A stretch of 64,000 bases of DNA from NCBI GenBank assembly GCA_023429995.1, contig JAEZCE010000090.1, forward strand, positions 1 to 64,000, given 5' to 3'. Below, piece after piece: positions 16,639 to 25,679 of this stretch. A program made the position numbers and the translations under genes. This DNA is from Bacillota bacterium. Lineage in GTDB: Bacteria; Bacillota; UBA4882; UBA8346. The notes under the pieces were generated by a model. It ran no database searches. It was given only the letters and a program-made list of their open reading frames with translations, and was not told the origin of the DNA. Every line of letters begins with the position of its first letter. Position 1 is the first letter of the stretch.

Positions 16639-17598
16639 ATGAGCGAAGTCGGTATTTCAGCAATCGGGGCTGCTGTTCCCCAGAAAATTCTAACCAACAG
16701 CGATTTGGAAAAGATGGTCGAAACCAGTGATGAATGGATTGTCTCTCGAACAGGGATTCGGGAAAGACATATTTTGGACAAAGGTGAAAGTATCACCCCT
16801 TTGGTTGTGGAATCGGCGAAGATGGCTTGCGAAAGAGGAAAGTTTAACCCTGCGGAATTGGATTTTGTTATTTCCGCCACATTGACCCCTGATCGGATCA
16901 GCCCTGCGCAGGCTTGTGAAGTGGCTCATCATCTTCAGGCTAAACATGCGTTTTGTTTTGATTTGAATGCGGCTTGCTCCGGATTTATATTTGGACTAGC
17001 CACAGCGGATAGTTTTTTAAAAACCCGCAATGTTAAATATGGTCTCGTGACCGCAGGGGAGCAGCTTACCCGGACGGTAGATTATTCCGACCGCACTTCC
17101 TGCGTTTTATTTGGTGATGCGAGCGCCGCCGCGTTGCTAACCAATGATCATCCCGAACATTTGATTTTGTATACTGAACTGGGGAGTGATCCTACAATGG
17201 CCAACGAGGTAACCATCGGAGGGGTAAGAAATTTGTTGGACAATCAACTCTCAGACTACTATTTTAAACAAAACGGCAAAGTGGTATTTAAATTTGCAGT
17301 GAATAAAATGAAAGAATTGTATGAAATTGTTCCGCAAAAGGTCGGACTGAAACCGGAACAAATTAAATATGTCATTCCTCATCAAGCCAATATCCGAATT
17401 ATCGAGTCTGCGGCAAAGGAGATTGTCTCCAATAATACGGTGGTAATTTCCAATATCGAACGTTACGGAAATACTTCTTCAGCTTCAATTGGCGTCGCAT
17501 TTAATGAATCCCGGGAGCGGTTTCAAAAAGGGGATTATATAATGCTGATTGGTTTTGGAGGCGGTTTAAGTTGGGGCGCCGCGCTGTTGCAATGGTGA
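16639..17598 (+). CDS. fabH: 3-oxoacyl-ACP synthase III
   Basis: This enzyme condenses acetyl- or branched acyl-CoA with malonyl-ACP to begin fatty acid synthesis. It has 319 residues, and the catalytic triad is visible: Cys113 in LNAACSGFIFGL, His248 in VIPHQANIRII and Asn278 in RYGNTSSAS. The N-terminal TSDEWIVSRTGIRERH and C-terminal GFGGGLSWGA are also diagnostic. It lies 15 bases after fapR with a GGAGGAG ribosome site, so it should be under FapR control. Confidence 0.97.
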   Translation: MSEVGISAIGAAVPQKILTNSDLEKMVETSDEWIVSRTGIRERHILDKGESITPLVVESAKMACERGKFNPAELDFVISATLTPDRISPAQACEVAHHLQAKHAFCFDLNAACSGFIFGLATADSFLKTRNVKYGLVTAGEQLTRTVDYSDRTSCVLFGDASAAALLTNDHPEHLILYTELGSDPTMANEVTIGGVRNLLDNQLSDYYFKQNGKVVFKFAVNKMKELYEIVPQKVGLKPEQIKYVIPHQANIRIIESAAKEIVSNNTVVISNIERYGNTSSASIGVAFNESRERFQKGDYIMLIGFGGGLSWGAALLQW

Positions 17599-17745
17599 TG
17601 GAGCTATCTAAAATAATAAAACAATAAACGCGTAATCCGCCGGTGAGCGAGATTAAAAAAGAGAGTTGAACCCGAGGAATTCTTTTATATTAACCCATTC
17701 TTCTAAAATGCCGATATTAAATATTATGAAGGGTGGTTTTTTTAT

Positions 17746-18912
17746 TTGTACCTTTTCTTATTCATCATTGCCATTGTGATGATAACGATCAATTTATTGA
17801 CTTATATATACCGTTTTAACTCTTCCAACAATTTTTACCGTCATCTTTTTAGTTTGGAAGAGGTATTTGACAATGAATTGGACTTTATTCATTTGGCAAA
17901 GAATATATTAATAAGGACAATTCCGGAAACTCTATCAAACGGAGGCATTATCTACTGGTTTGATGAGGTGCGGGGCGAGTTGAAATTAAAGGCTTTTCAT
18001 GGGATACCCATTGCCCAAATCAATCAAATCACCAATGAAATCCGTAAACCCGATGGGATTTTAGAACAAATTCAGACTAGGCCTCAAGGCTTTGCAGTGA
18101 CTAATTTTAGAAGCGCCATGGTGGATTGCGGAAATTTAGCAAAATATTATCAGAGTTTAATAGCCATGCCCTTGATGATTCAAAAAGATATTTTTGGAGT
18201 AATGGTTTTATTTAAGCAAAAAGGAAATTTTCATCAAAGAGATCTGAAAATTATTAGAGCTTTTGCGCCACGATGCGCAGTCCGTTTAGAAAGCGCGCGT
18301 TTGTATCAATTGGCCAGGGAGACGGCTCAGGAAAACACCAAATTATATATTAATTTGTCCAATCTTTATCAAAAAGCTACTTTGGATGAGTTAACAGGAC
18401 TCTATAACAGGCATTTTTTAATGCAAAGGTTGAAGGAAGAAATAAAAAAAGCTTGGCGCTACAGACATCCGCTTTCATTACTATTTATTGATCTTGATTT
18501 TTTTAAACAAGTCAATGACGAACACGGTCATCAAATTGGGGATCAATTGTTGACGGAACTCGGGGAATTGATCAAAAAATCCATCCGCGACTATGATGTT
18601 GCCTGTCGATTCGGAGGAGAAGAATTTGTAGTATTGCTGCCGCAGACAACATTGGAAAACGCTTTCGATTTGGCAGACAGGCTGCGTGAAAAAGTAGCCA
18701 ACCAGTTGTTTTGCAGTTCGACTGCAATGCTAAGAATCACCGCAAGTTTTGGAGTCAGCATGACTCCGGAATTTTCCGACTCTACGAATCAATTTACCGA
18801 AGAAGAAGTGAACACCATTGCTGAAAAAATTGTCTCCGATGCGGATAATGCGTTATATCAGGCTAAAGAAGCAGGACGCAATCGAGTGGTCGCTTTTGGG
18901 GGAAAACTGTAA
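17746..18912 (+). CDS. Diguanylate cyclase with GAF-like sensor
   Basis: This protein of 388 residues would make cyclic di-GMP from two GTP. One N-terminal transmembrane helix (1-20) is followed by a GAF-like domain (about 40-190) and a coiled linker, then a GGDEF domain (about 210-385). The active-site motif is RFGGEEF, and an RxxD inhibitory site (RDYD) lies five residues upstream, so product inhibition is expected. The start is TTG 17746 behind GAAGGGTGG, with long spacing, so the exact start is uncertain. It sits alone between fabH and obg; PilZ and YajQ genes are a few kilobases downstream. Confidence 0.92.
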   Translation: MYLFLFIIAIVMITINLLTYIYRFNSSNNFYRHLFSLEEVFDNELDFIHLAKNILIRTIPETLSNGGIIYWFDEVRGELKLKAFHGIPIAQINQITNEIRKPDGILEQIQTRPQGFAVTNFRSAMVDCGNLAKYYQSLIAMPLMIQKDIFGVMVLFKQKGNFHQRDLKIIRAFAPRCAVRLESARLYQLARETAQENTKLYINLSNLYQKATLDELTGLYNRHFLMQRLKEEIKKAWRYRHPLSLLFIDLDFFKQVNDEHGHQIGDQLLTELGELIKKSIRDYDVACRFGGEEFVVLLPQTTLENAFDLADRLREKVANQLFCSSTAMLRITASFGVSMTPEFSDSTNQFTEEEVNTIAEKIVSDADNALYQAKEAGRNRVVAFGGKL

Positions 18913-18999
18913 AATACGTTAATCAACGCCCAAATCTTATCACTAACTATGCAGGATAAATAAAACGGACCGTCGAATAATAAATTTGAGGTGTTTAGT

Positions 19000-20289
19000 T
19001 TGTTTTTAGATGCAGCCAAGATTTTTTTAAAGTCCGGTAATGGAGGGGCGGGGGTCGTCAGCTTCCGGCGGGAAAAATATGTATCTCGCGGCGGTCCTGA
19101 TGGTGGCGATGGAGGACGTGGCGGACATATTATATTCATCGTTGATCATAACTTAACAACTTTGAGCGATTTCCGATACAAACATCATTTTCAAGCTGAA
19201 AATGGTTCTCCCGGCGAAGCTGTTAATCGTTCCGGGAAGGATGGGACTGATTTATATATCCCGGTGCCGGTGGGAACTTTGATTAGAAATGCCGAAACCC
19301 ATCAATTGCTTGCTGATTTGACAAAGCCGGGAACTGAATTTGTTCTATTAAAGGGTGGCCGCGGGGGTCGCGGAAATTCTAATTTTGCAACGCCCACCCG
19401 TCAAACTCCGCAGTTTTCCGAAAAAGGTGAGCTGGGAAGCGAATTATGGGTGGAGTTAGAACTTAAATTACTTGCGGATGTCGGTCTTATTGGTTTCCCG
19501 AATGTGGGAAAATCCACTTTGATTTCTAAAATTTCAGCGGCTCGACCCAAAATAGCGGATTATCCTTTTACGACATTAATTCCGAATCTAGGAGTAGTCG
19601 ATCATAAAGGCCAAAGTTTTGTGGCTGTCGATATCCCGGGGTTAATTGAAGGCGCTCATCAAGGTGTCGGTCTGGGAGATCAATTTTTACGTCATATCGA
19701 AAGAACGCGCTTGTTAATTCATCTAGTGGATGTTTCGCCGTTTTCCGGCCGTGATCCTTATCAAGACTACATACAAATTAATGAAGAATTGGCGCTTTAT
19801 AATCCCAATTTATCTCAAAAACCGCAAATAGTGGTTCTTTCAAAAGTTGATTTATTGGAAGACCGACAAGTATTGGAGACTTTTCGGTCGAAGGTGGCTC
19901 AGTCCAAGTTGAATATCATGGATATTTCAGCTGCAACCGGTGAAGGAATCCCCGGATTATTGAATTTAGTCATCGAAAAGTTAGCCGAGCTTCCAGCCAA
20001 TGCCGATGAAGAAAAATTGCAAGGAGAAGCGGCTGATTTCCATGAAGCAATTGAAGATCGTACGACTACAGTCGTAAATGCCGGAGACGTCTATATTGTG
20101 CAAAATAATGCTTTAATCCGTAGGATGGCCCGTTATGATTTGGAAAACGATGATTCACTCCGGAGTTTTCAAAACCTTCTCAAACGTTGGGGTATTGAAG
20201 AGGCGCTTATGAATGCGGGAGTAAAAGAAGGTGATTCGGTAAGAATAGGTGATTTTGAATTTACTTTTTTGAATGAGAATCAGAAGTAG
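19000..20289 (+). CDS. obgE: GTPase Obg
   Basis: This ribosome-associated GTPase (429 residues) is needed for 50S assembly and stress control. The glycine-rich Obg fold covers residues 1-158 (SGNGGAG, SRGGPDGGDGGRGG, KGGRGGRGNSNFATP). The G domain (159-330) has GFPNVGKST, the switch region PFTTLIPNLGVV, DIPGLIEGAHQG and SKVD. The C-terminal OCT domain (about 345-425) is complete. I chose TTG 19000 (MFLDAAKIF) because GAGGTG at 18989-18994 is correctly spaced; the upstream GTG lies inside that site. The usual rplU-rpmA neighbours are missing, but yhbY-proBA-nadD follow as in other Bacillota. Confidence 0.96.
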   Translation: MFLDAAKIFLKSGNGGAGVVSFRREKYVSRGGPDGGDGGRGGHIIFIVDHNLTTLSDFRYKHHFQAENGSPGEAVNRSGKDGTDLYIPVPVGTLIRNAETHQLLADLTKPGTEFVLLKGGRGGRGNSNFATPTRQTPQFSEKGELGSELWVELELKLLADVGLIGFPNVGKSTLISKISAARPKIADYPFTTLIPNLGVVDHKGQSFVAVDIPGLIEGAHQGVGLGDQFLRHIERTRLLIHLVDVSPFSGRDPYQDYIQINEELALYNPNLSQKPQIVVLSKVDLLEDRQVLETFRSKVAQSKLNIMDISAATGEGIPGLLNLVIEKLAELPANADEEKLQGEAADFHEAIEDRTTTVVNAGDVYIVQNNALIRRMARYDLENDDSLRSFQNLLKRWGIEEALMNAGVKEGDSVRIGDFEFTFLNENQK

Positions 20290-20303
20290 GAGGGTTTAAT
20301 CAA

Positions 20304-20495
20304 GTGGTTTGTCTGGATTGTGGTAATTGTCGGAAAAATGAGCCAGTATTTTATTGCACAGCCAAAAATGAATTCATTGTTACTGAAACTGCTGTAGTCA
20401 GGGAAAAGGCTAAGAACCGTTGGCGCGAGGGTGACCCCAGCTATGAACAACACCGGCGGCAACTCCGCAAAGATAAGGTACCACAGGCAACGTAA
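20304..20495 (+). CDS. Small cysteine-rich protein
   Basis: This 63-residue protein begins at GTG 20304 behind AGGAGGG. Four cysteines occur near the N-terminus (CLDCGNC plus a later YC), as in a small zinc-ribbon or iron-sulfur knuckle. The C-terminal half is strongly basic and helical (REKAKNRW, QHRRQLRKD), which would suit RNA or ribosome binding. It is 14 bases after obg, so it is likely in the same transcript. I do not recognise the family. Confidence 0.65.
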   Translation: MVCLDCGNCRKNEPVFYCTAKNEFIVTETAVVREKAKNRWREGDPSYEQHRRQLRKDKVPQAT

Positions 20496-20523
20496 GAAAT
20501 TGTTAAAAAAGTAACTGAAAACC

Positions 20524-20581
20524 AAAGAAATACAATATAGGATTCGCCAAATGCGGTGAAGTCATTATATTGTATTTCTTT
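20524..20581. repeat. Hairpin related to the core of the 117-bp element
   Basis: The arms AAAGAAATACAATATA and TATATTGTATTTCTTT form a perfect 16-bp stem with a 26-base loop. The GAAATACAATATA arm is the same as in the 117-bp elements, but the GCTGTTGCAAAA ends are missing. It is a likely internal derivative or decayed copy. There is no T-run, so it is not a typical terminator. Confidence 0.65.
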
Positions 20582-20758
20582 ATGATGTGTTCATAAACGG
20601 ATGATATTTACTTTTTGGATAGCTCCTTTTTTTTAGTATCTGAAGTATGCTATAATGTTTCCACAAACAATGAACATGAATTCGGTCAAGATTGACTTTC
20701 ATAGAAGTGAATAGGTTGGAGGCTTGCCGAATCAGAGTTTAAGGAAGAAGGTCCAAAT

Positions 20759-21058
20759 TTGCTAACCAGTAAACAAAGAAGCAGGCTCCGTTCGTTCGGT
20801 AATGATTTAGAACCGATTCTTACCATCGGAAAAAGTGGAATCTCCCAAAATACCATTGCGCAACTGGATGAGGCTCTGACTGCCAGAGAGCTTGTGAAAG
20901 GTAGAGTATTACCTCACACGGTTTTCGATGTCAATGAGATTGCCTCTGAACTCGCCTTGCAAACCATGGCTGAGGTGGTACAGGTAATTGGGAGGAATAT
21001 TTTATTTTACAGGTCGCCAAAACCTGGAACTCCAAGCAAACTTCTTCAGGAGGATTAA
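20759..21058 (+). CDS. yhbY: YhbY family RNA-binding protein (CRM domain)
   Basis: This 99-residue protein of the CRM/YhbY family binds pre-50S ribosomal particles. Family landmarks include LTSKQRSRLRSFGNDLEPIL, the loop IGKSGIS (GxxG-like) and QVIGRNILFYR near the end. The start is TTG 20759 behind GAAGAAGG. It precedes proB by one base with the proB ribosome site inside its end, as in the conserved obg-yhbY-proBA-nadD order. Confidence 0.93.
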   Translation: MLTSKQRSRLRSFGNDLEPILTIGKSGISQNTIAQLDEALTARELVKGRVLPHTVFDVNEIASELALQTMAEVVQVIGRNILFYRSPKPGTPSKLLQED

Positions 21059-21059
21059 C

Positions 21060-22238
21060 GTGAACCAACTGGAGAATCAATTTACAAATTTGCATCATGC
21101 CAAACGGGTTGTGGTAAAGGTAGGCACCAGCACACTGATGCATAATACGGGCAAATTTAATTTGAACCGGATGGAACAATTGGTTCGGCAATTAGTGGAT
21201 TTGCAAAATCAAGGCCGGGAAGTTGTATTAGTAACTTCAGGAGCGGTAGGCGTCGGATTAGATCGTCTGGGCTTTACCGAAAGACCGGCTTCGATCATGG
21301 AGCGACAAGCAGTAGCAGCTGTTGGTCAAGGCCTTTTGATGCAGGTTTATGAGAAGTTTTTTTCTGAATACGGACAAATCGTCGCCCAGATTTTACTGAC
21401 CCGCAATGATATCAGTGACCGCAAAAGATATCTGAATGCCCGCAATACCATACTTACGCTATTAAAATACCGGGTTATTCCGATCATTAATGAGAATGAT
21501 ACGGTTGCCACCGAAGAATTAAAAATCGGAGAAAATGACACCCTTTCAGCGCTTGTGGCCGGTTTAATAGAAGCGGATTTGCTTATTCTTTTATCGGATA
21601 TTGACGGTTTATATACGGCTGATCCGAAGAAAAACTCCGAGGCAGCCTTAATTCCAATCGTGACGGAAATTGATGCCAAAATTCTAAAGATGGCCGGAGG
21701 GGCAGGTTCTGAATTTGGCACCGGAGGCATGCTGACAAAATTGGAAGCTGCCAAAATGGCAACCGCAGCCGGGACAGCCATGGTTTTAATGAATGGCCAA
21801 AATCCGTTGCAGATTCAAAGTATTTTTCAGGGCAGCCCAAGCGGAACATTATTTTTAAGTAGCCAACCTTTAGTCAATAGCAGAAAACGTTGGATTGCAT
21901 ACGGCCCTATTGTTAACGGAGAGTTGGTCATTGATCAAGGGGCAGAAAGAGCATTATTGAAACAAGGAACCAGTTTGCTTCCTTCAGGGATTGTTGATTT
22001 GCGGGGCGAATTTGAAGAAGGCGATCTCATCCGGATTTTAAATACAAACCAAATGGAGTTGGGACGAGGTCTAACCAATTATAGCAGTGAACATTTACAA
22101 AAAATCAAAGGGAAAAAGTCGTCGGAAATCGAGATGATTCTTGGTTATAAAGCTGCCGACGAGGTTGTGCATAGGGATAATTTGGTGATTACGGCTGCGA
22201 TTGGAGGAGATGTTGATGGAAATTCAAAGTTATGTTGA
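21060..22238 (+). CDS. proB: Glutamate 5-kinase
   Basis: First enzyme of proline synthesis, phosphorylating glutamate at the gamma-carboxyl group. It has 392 residues. The amino acid kinase domain (about 15-265) has VVVKVGTSTL, VTSGAVGVG, NENDTVA and a GTGGMLTKLEAA segment. A C-terminal PUA domain (about 285-380) is present, as in full-length enzymes. The start is GTG 21060 behind AGGAGG at 21048-21053; open sequence extends upstream into yhbY but has no signals. Proline feedback inhibition is known for this family. It overlaps proA by 23 bases. Confidence 0.95.
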   Translation: MNQLENQFTNLHHAKRVVVKVGTSTLMHNTGKFNLNRMEQLVRQLVDLQNQGREVVLVTSGAVGVGLDRLGFTERPASIMERQAVAAVGQGLLMQVYEKFFSEYGQIVAQILLTRNDISDRKRYLNARNTILTLLKYRVIPIINENDTVATEELKIGENDTLSALVAGLIEADLLILLSDIDGLYTADPKKNSEAALIPIVTEIDAKILKMAGGAGSEFGTGGMLTKLEAAKMATAAGTAMVLMNGQNPLQIQSIFQGSPSGTLFLSSQPLVNSRKRWIAYGPIVNGELVIDQGAERALLKQGTSLLPSGIVDLRGEFEEGDLIRILNTNQMELGRGLTNYSSEHLQKIKGKKSSEIEMILGYKAADEVVHRDNLVITAAIGGDVDGNSKLC

Positions 22239-23469
22239 AAATATTGCACGCAAGGCCAAAAAATGTACTGCGGTCCTGGGAGGGATATCCTCTCTCCAAA
22301 AAAATATTCTACTTGAAAAAATGGCAGAGCGACTGACGTCTCAGAGTCAACAAATTATCGAGGCCAATCGAATCGATGTTGAAAACGCCATTGAAAAAGG
22401 GCTTAAAAAGACTTTGGTTGATCGTTTAACTTTGGATCCCAAACGGATTCACAATATGGCTGAAGGATTACATACCTTGATTCAACTGGATGACCCCATT
22501 GGTAAGGTTGATAAAATGTGGCGCCGACCCAACGGATTGGAAATAGGCCAACAGCGTGTTCCCCTGGGAGTTATTGGGATCATTTATGAAGCCAGGCCTA
22601 ATGTGACGGTTGATGCTGCCGGTTTATGTTTAAAAACTGGGAATGCCGTCATTTTAAAAGGGGGCTCAGAGGCTTTAAATTCCAATCGTATTTTAGTGTC
22701 CATTCTACGGGCGGTCTTGCAGGAATGCGGATTACCGGAGGATGGGATTCAACTGATTGATTCAACAGATCGGGAGGCTGTCAAGATTTTAATGCGTCTA
22801 AACCGGTTGGTTGATGTTTTAATCCCCAGAGGCGGGGCTGGACTTATTAAAACTGTTGTCGAAAATTCAAGTGTGCCGGTAATTGAAACTGGAGTTGGAA
22901 ATTGTCATACCTATATTGATAGTGAAGCCGATTTGGAAATGGCCCGGAAGATTGCTTACAATGCTAAAGTCCAGCGGCCCGGGGTCTGTAACGCCATGGA
23001 AACTTTGCTGGTCAATGAAGAAGTGGCCGCTAAAATTCTTCCCTTGCTGGCCTTGGACTATCAAAGAGCCGGGGTTGAACTCCGCGGTTGCCCGATAACT
23101 TGTGGAATAATTTCTGCTAAACCGGCCATGGAAAGTGATTGGGAAACCGAATTCCTGGATTTGATTTTAGCGGTTAAAGTTGTTAAAAATCTTGATGATG
23201 CGATCGAACATATCAATCGCTATGGCACCAAACATTCCGAATGCATTATAACGGATAGTTATCCAAAAGCCCGCCGCTTTTTGGAAGAGATTGATGCCGC
23301 CGCTGTTTATGTAAACGCCTCCACCCGTTTTACGGATGGGTTTGAATTCGGATTTGGGGCGGAGATTGGAATCAGCACTCAAAAGTTGCACGCCCGTGGG
23401 CCCATGGGTTTAGAAGCTCTGACAACAATTAAATATATCATTTATGGAGACGGACAGATTCGAGAATGA
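22216..23469 (+). CDS. proA: Glutamate-5-semialdehyde dehydrogenase (gamma-glutamyl phosphate reductase)
   Basis: Second enzyme of proline synthesis, reducing gamma-glutamyl phosphate with NADPH; 417 residues. Motifs are IYEARPNVTVDAAGLCLKTGN, LKGGSEA, LIPRGGAGLI, the catalytic cysteine in RPGVCNAMETLL and ASTRFTDGFEFGFGAEIGIS. I place the start at ATG 22216, eight bases after GGAGG (22203-22207), inside the end of proB; TTG or ATG codons upstream overlap the ribosome site. Together with proB it forms the complete glutamate route to pyrroline-5-carboxylate. Confidence 0.96.
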   Translation: MEIQSYVENIARKAKKCTAVLGGISSLQKNILLEKMAERLTSQSQQIIEANRIDVENAIEKGLKKTLVDRLTLDPKRIHNMAEGLHTLIQLDDPIGKVDKMWRRPNGLEIGQQRVPLGVIGIIYEARPNVTVDAAGLCLKTGNAVILKGGSEALNSNRILVSILRAVLQECGLPEDGIQLIDSTDREAVKILMRLNRLVDVLIPRGGAGLIKTVVENSSVPVIETGVGNCHTYIDSEADLEMARKIAYNAKVQRPGVCNAMETLLVNEEVAAKILPLLALDYQRAGVELRGCPITCGIISAKPAMESDWETEFLDLILAVKVVKNLDDAIEHINRYGTKHSECIITDSYPKARRFLEEIDAAAVYVNASTRFTDGFEFGFGAEIGISTQKLHARGPMGLEALTTIKYIIYGDGQIRE

Positions 23470-23502
23470 TCTGTGAGTGATGGGGACGGGAGACATAGCA
23501 GA

Positions 23503-24108
23503 ATGGCTGGTTTGGGAATATTGGGAGGAACTTTTGACCCAATTCATTTTGGGCATCTTTTTTTAGCGGAAAAGTCACGAGAAACCTTTGGCTTATCAAA
23601 AGTTATATTTGTACCGGCATCTCTTCCGCCTCATAAAATCGGCGAAGTAGCTCTTCCTGTGGTAGAACGCTTTAAAATGGTAGAACTGGCTATTAAGAAT
23701 CATCCCCAATTTCAAATATCCGATGTCGAGTTAAACAGGATGGGTCCTTCCTATACCATTGATACGATTCGGGAATTTAAAATTGAAAACCCCGGAGAGG
23801 ATTTGTTTTTAATTTTAGGATTTGATTCGCTGCTTAATTTGAACACCTGGAAGGAGTATCGGCAGATATTGGAGGAGACTCAACTTGTTGCCGCTATGAG
23901 ACCGGGCTCCCCGCAATTTGTTACCTTTCAGGATTGGCCTGATTTCCTTAAGCCTTATCGGGAACGGATACACATTTTAAATGCCCCCCTTATTGACATT
24001 TCAGCAACTTGGCTTCGCAGTGAATTAAAAAAGGGGCATTCGATCCGTTATTTAGTTCCGGATCCAATTTATGAATATATAACCCGCAATCAGTTATACA
24101 AATTTTGA
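23503..24108 (+). CDS. nadD: Nicotinate-nucleotide adenylyltransferase
   Basis: This enzyme transfers AMP to nicotinate mononucleotide in NAD synthesis. It is 201 residues long from the chosen start. The nucleotidyltransferase motif GGTFDPIHFGHL is at the N-terminus, with PSYTIDTIREF in the middle and ISATWLRSELKKG (the ISxTxxR motif) near the end. ATG 23503 puts the GGTFDP motif at the usual distance; a GTG ten codons upstream at 23473 is also possible. It follows proA closely, as in other Bacillota. Confidence 0.94.
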   Translation: MAGLGILGGTFDPIHFGHLFLAEKSRETFGLSKVIFVPASLPPHKIGEVALPVVERFKMVELAIKNHPQFQISDVELNRMGPSYTIDTIREFKIENPGEDLFLILGFDSLLNLNTWKEYRQILEETQLVAAMRPGSPQFVTFQDWPDFLKPYRERIHILNAPLIDISATWLRSELKKGHSIRYLVPDPIYEYITRNQLYKF

Positions 24109-24296
24109 AGCGGGAGCAAGATTGGAACTTCTCAACTTGAATTAGAATCATCCTGCGATTTAATGGGTATTGTTGGTGTCCCCCCTCTATTATTTTCAAA
24201 CTTTTCCTTTGCGCATCAGAATTCTCACCTTCTACATTAAAATCCGTATAGTCCATTTTTTTTGATGCAAAATAAAGTTAGTAGAGAGAGGTGAAA

Positions 24297-24557
24297 ATGG
24301 TGACGAAAACGCTTTATGTAGGGAATTTACCTTGGTCGGCCACAAAAGAGGATTTAGCAGCTCTATTCGCACCGCAAGCTGAGGTAAAGTCCAGTCGAAT
24401 TATTACGGATCGGGAGAGTGGCCGTTCAAAAGGTTTTGGATTTATTGAGGTTGATAATGATGACATTGATAGAATTATCAATTCAATGAATGGCAAAGAT
24501 ATGGGTGGACGAGAAATCATCGTGAATGAAGCAAAACCCCGACAACAAAGAATGTGA
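24297..24557 (+). CDS. RNA-binding protein with one RRM domain
   Basis: This 86-residue single-RRM protein is of the type found in cyanobacteria and some anaerobes. RNP2 is LYVGNLP and RNP1 is KGFGFIEV, with the beta-alpha-beta-beta-alpha-beta order and NEAKPRQQR at the end. The aromatic residues of RNP1 are Phe-Phe, suited to RNA stacking. I choose ATG 24297 behind AGAGAGG. It is followed at once by a terminator. Such proteins often act as RNA chaperones; the target is unknown. Confidence 0.9.
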   Translation: MVTKTLYVGNLPWSATKEDLAALFAPQAEVKSSRIITDRESGRSKGFGFIEVDNDDIDRIINSMNGKDMGGREIIVNEAKPRQQRM

Positions 24558-24558
24558 G

Positions 24559-24586
24559 AAAGGTGCTGTACAAGCGCCTTTTTTTT
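24559..24586 (+). terminator. Intrinsic terminator after the RRM gene
   Basis: AAGGTGC pairs with GCGCCTT (one G-U pair), followed by eight T. Confidence 0.85.
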
Positions 24587-24726
24587 ACGTGTAATTTGAA
24601 TAGAATTCATAGTCTTTTTAAGTATTGTTTTTTTACGGGGAATTGGGGTCAATTTAGAGGGAAAAATAAGAAAATCACGAATAAGATATCAGTTTAAGAG
24701 TTTTGAAAGGAGAAAATTGGAAACTC

Positions 24727-25218
24727 ATGGCATCCGATTCAAGTTTTGATGTAGTCTCAAAAGTCAATCTGCAGGAGGTCGATAATGCAGTCAATCAGAC
24801 TATAAAAGAAATTGAACAGCGATACGATTTTAAAGGTTGTCAAACTGAGATAACTTTGGAAAATGCAGAAATCCGTATTTTGACCAGCGATGAATTCAAA
24901 ATAAAAAGTGTTGTTGATATTTTACAAACAAAGTTAATTAAACGGGGGGTTTCCATTAAAAATCTTGATTACGGAAAAATCGAGAATGCCTCGGGAAATG
25001 CCAAACGTCAGCTTGTTAAGGTGAAACAGGGTATTGAAATGGAACAAGCCAAACAGATTGTTAAAGATATTAAGTCTTCGAATTTAAAAATTCAAGCGCA
25101 GATTATCAGTGATCAAGTGAGAGTTTCCGGCAAAAATAAAGATGATTTACAAGCAGCCATCCAACTTTTAAAAAGTAAAGATTATCATGTGGAATTACAA
25201 TTTGTAAATTACCGTTAA
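24727..25218 (+). CDS. yajQ: YajQ family nucleotide-binding protein
   Basis: At 163 residues this matches the normal YajQ length. Two ferredoxin-like halves are visible, with SSFDVVSKVNLQEVDNA at the N-terminus, RYDFKG (a hallmark), then KQGIEMEQAKQIVKDIK and SDQVRVSGKNKDDLQ. Some YajQ members bind cyclic di-GMP; others were reported to bind RNA or nucleotides. ATG 24727 gives the canonical MASDSSF start, although AAAGGAG is 14 bases away; a TTG at 24703 is less likely. The PilZ gene follows 30 bases later, which fits a cyclic di-GMP link. Confidence 0.94.
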   Translation: MASDSSFDVVSKVNLQEVDNAVNQTIKEIEQRYDFKGCQTEITLENAEIRILTSDEFKIKSVVDILQTKLIKRGVSIKNLDYGKIENASGNAKRQLVKVKQGIEMEQAKQIVKDIKSSNLKIQAQIISDQVRVSGKNKDDLQAAIQLLKSKDYHVELQFVNYR

Positions 25219-25248
25219 AAATTAAAACGGGAAATTGAGGGATCGGAA

Positions 25249-25617
25249 ATGGAAAAAAGAGAGTTAGTTCGGGTGCCCTTTCAAATTGACGCCACGATTT
25301 CGGCTGAAAACCAAACTGTACCGGTAAAAATTGAAAACATCAGTCTGAAGGGTATGTTTATACTTACAGACGGTCAATTTAAACTTAATGATATGGTTCA
25401 AGTAACAATTCACCTGGCTGGTGAGTCATCCGATTTGGAAATTGATGTCACCGGGATCGTTGTCAGAAAAAATGAAAAAGGGATCGGGGTTCGATTTGAA
25501 AAAGTTGATTTGGATTCTTTTATCCATTTAAGAAATATAGTAGCTTATAATAGTGGTGATGAAGATCAAGTAATGGATGAGTTCTGTGATTTTGTCAACC
25601 ATAAAAGTCAAAAATAA
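25249..25617 (+). CDS. PilZ domain protein (cyclic di-GMP receptor)
   Basis: This is a 122-residue single-domain PilZ protein. The two ligand motifs are present: RxxxR as RELVR at residues 4-8 and (D/N)xSxxG as NISLKG near residue 33. The barrel continues to about residue 100. With both motifs intact it should bind cyclic di-GMP. The ATG at 25249 follows GAGGGATCGG. Its partners are unknown, but the diguanylate cyclase at 17746 and YajQ upstream are candidate members of the same signalling network. Confidence 0.9.
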   Translation: MEKRELVRVPFQIDATISAENQTVPVKIENISLKGMFILTDGQFKLNDMVQVTIHLAGESSDLEIDVTGIVVRKNEKGIGVRFEKVDLDSFIHLRNIVAYNSGDEDQVMDEFCDFVNHKSQK

Positions 25618-25679
25618 TTTATCGATAGATCTTTATTATTTAGTTTTATATTTCCATCTCTATTGTGGAGCATCATTTG

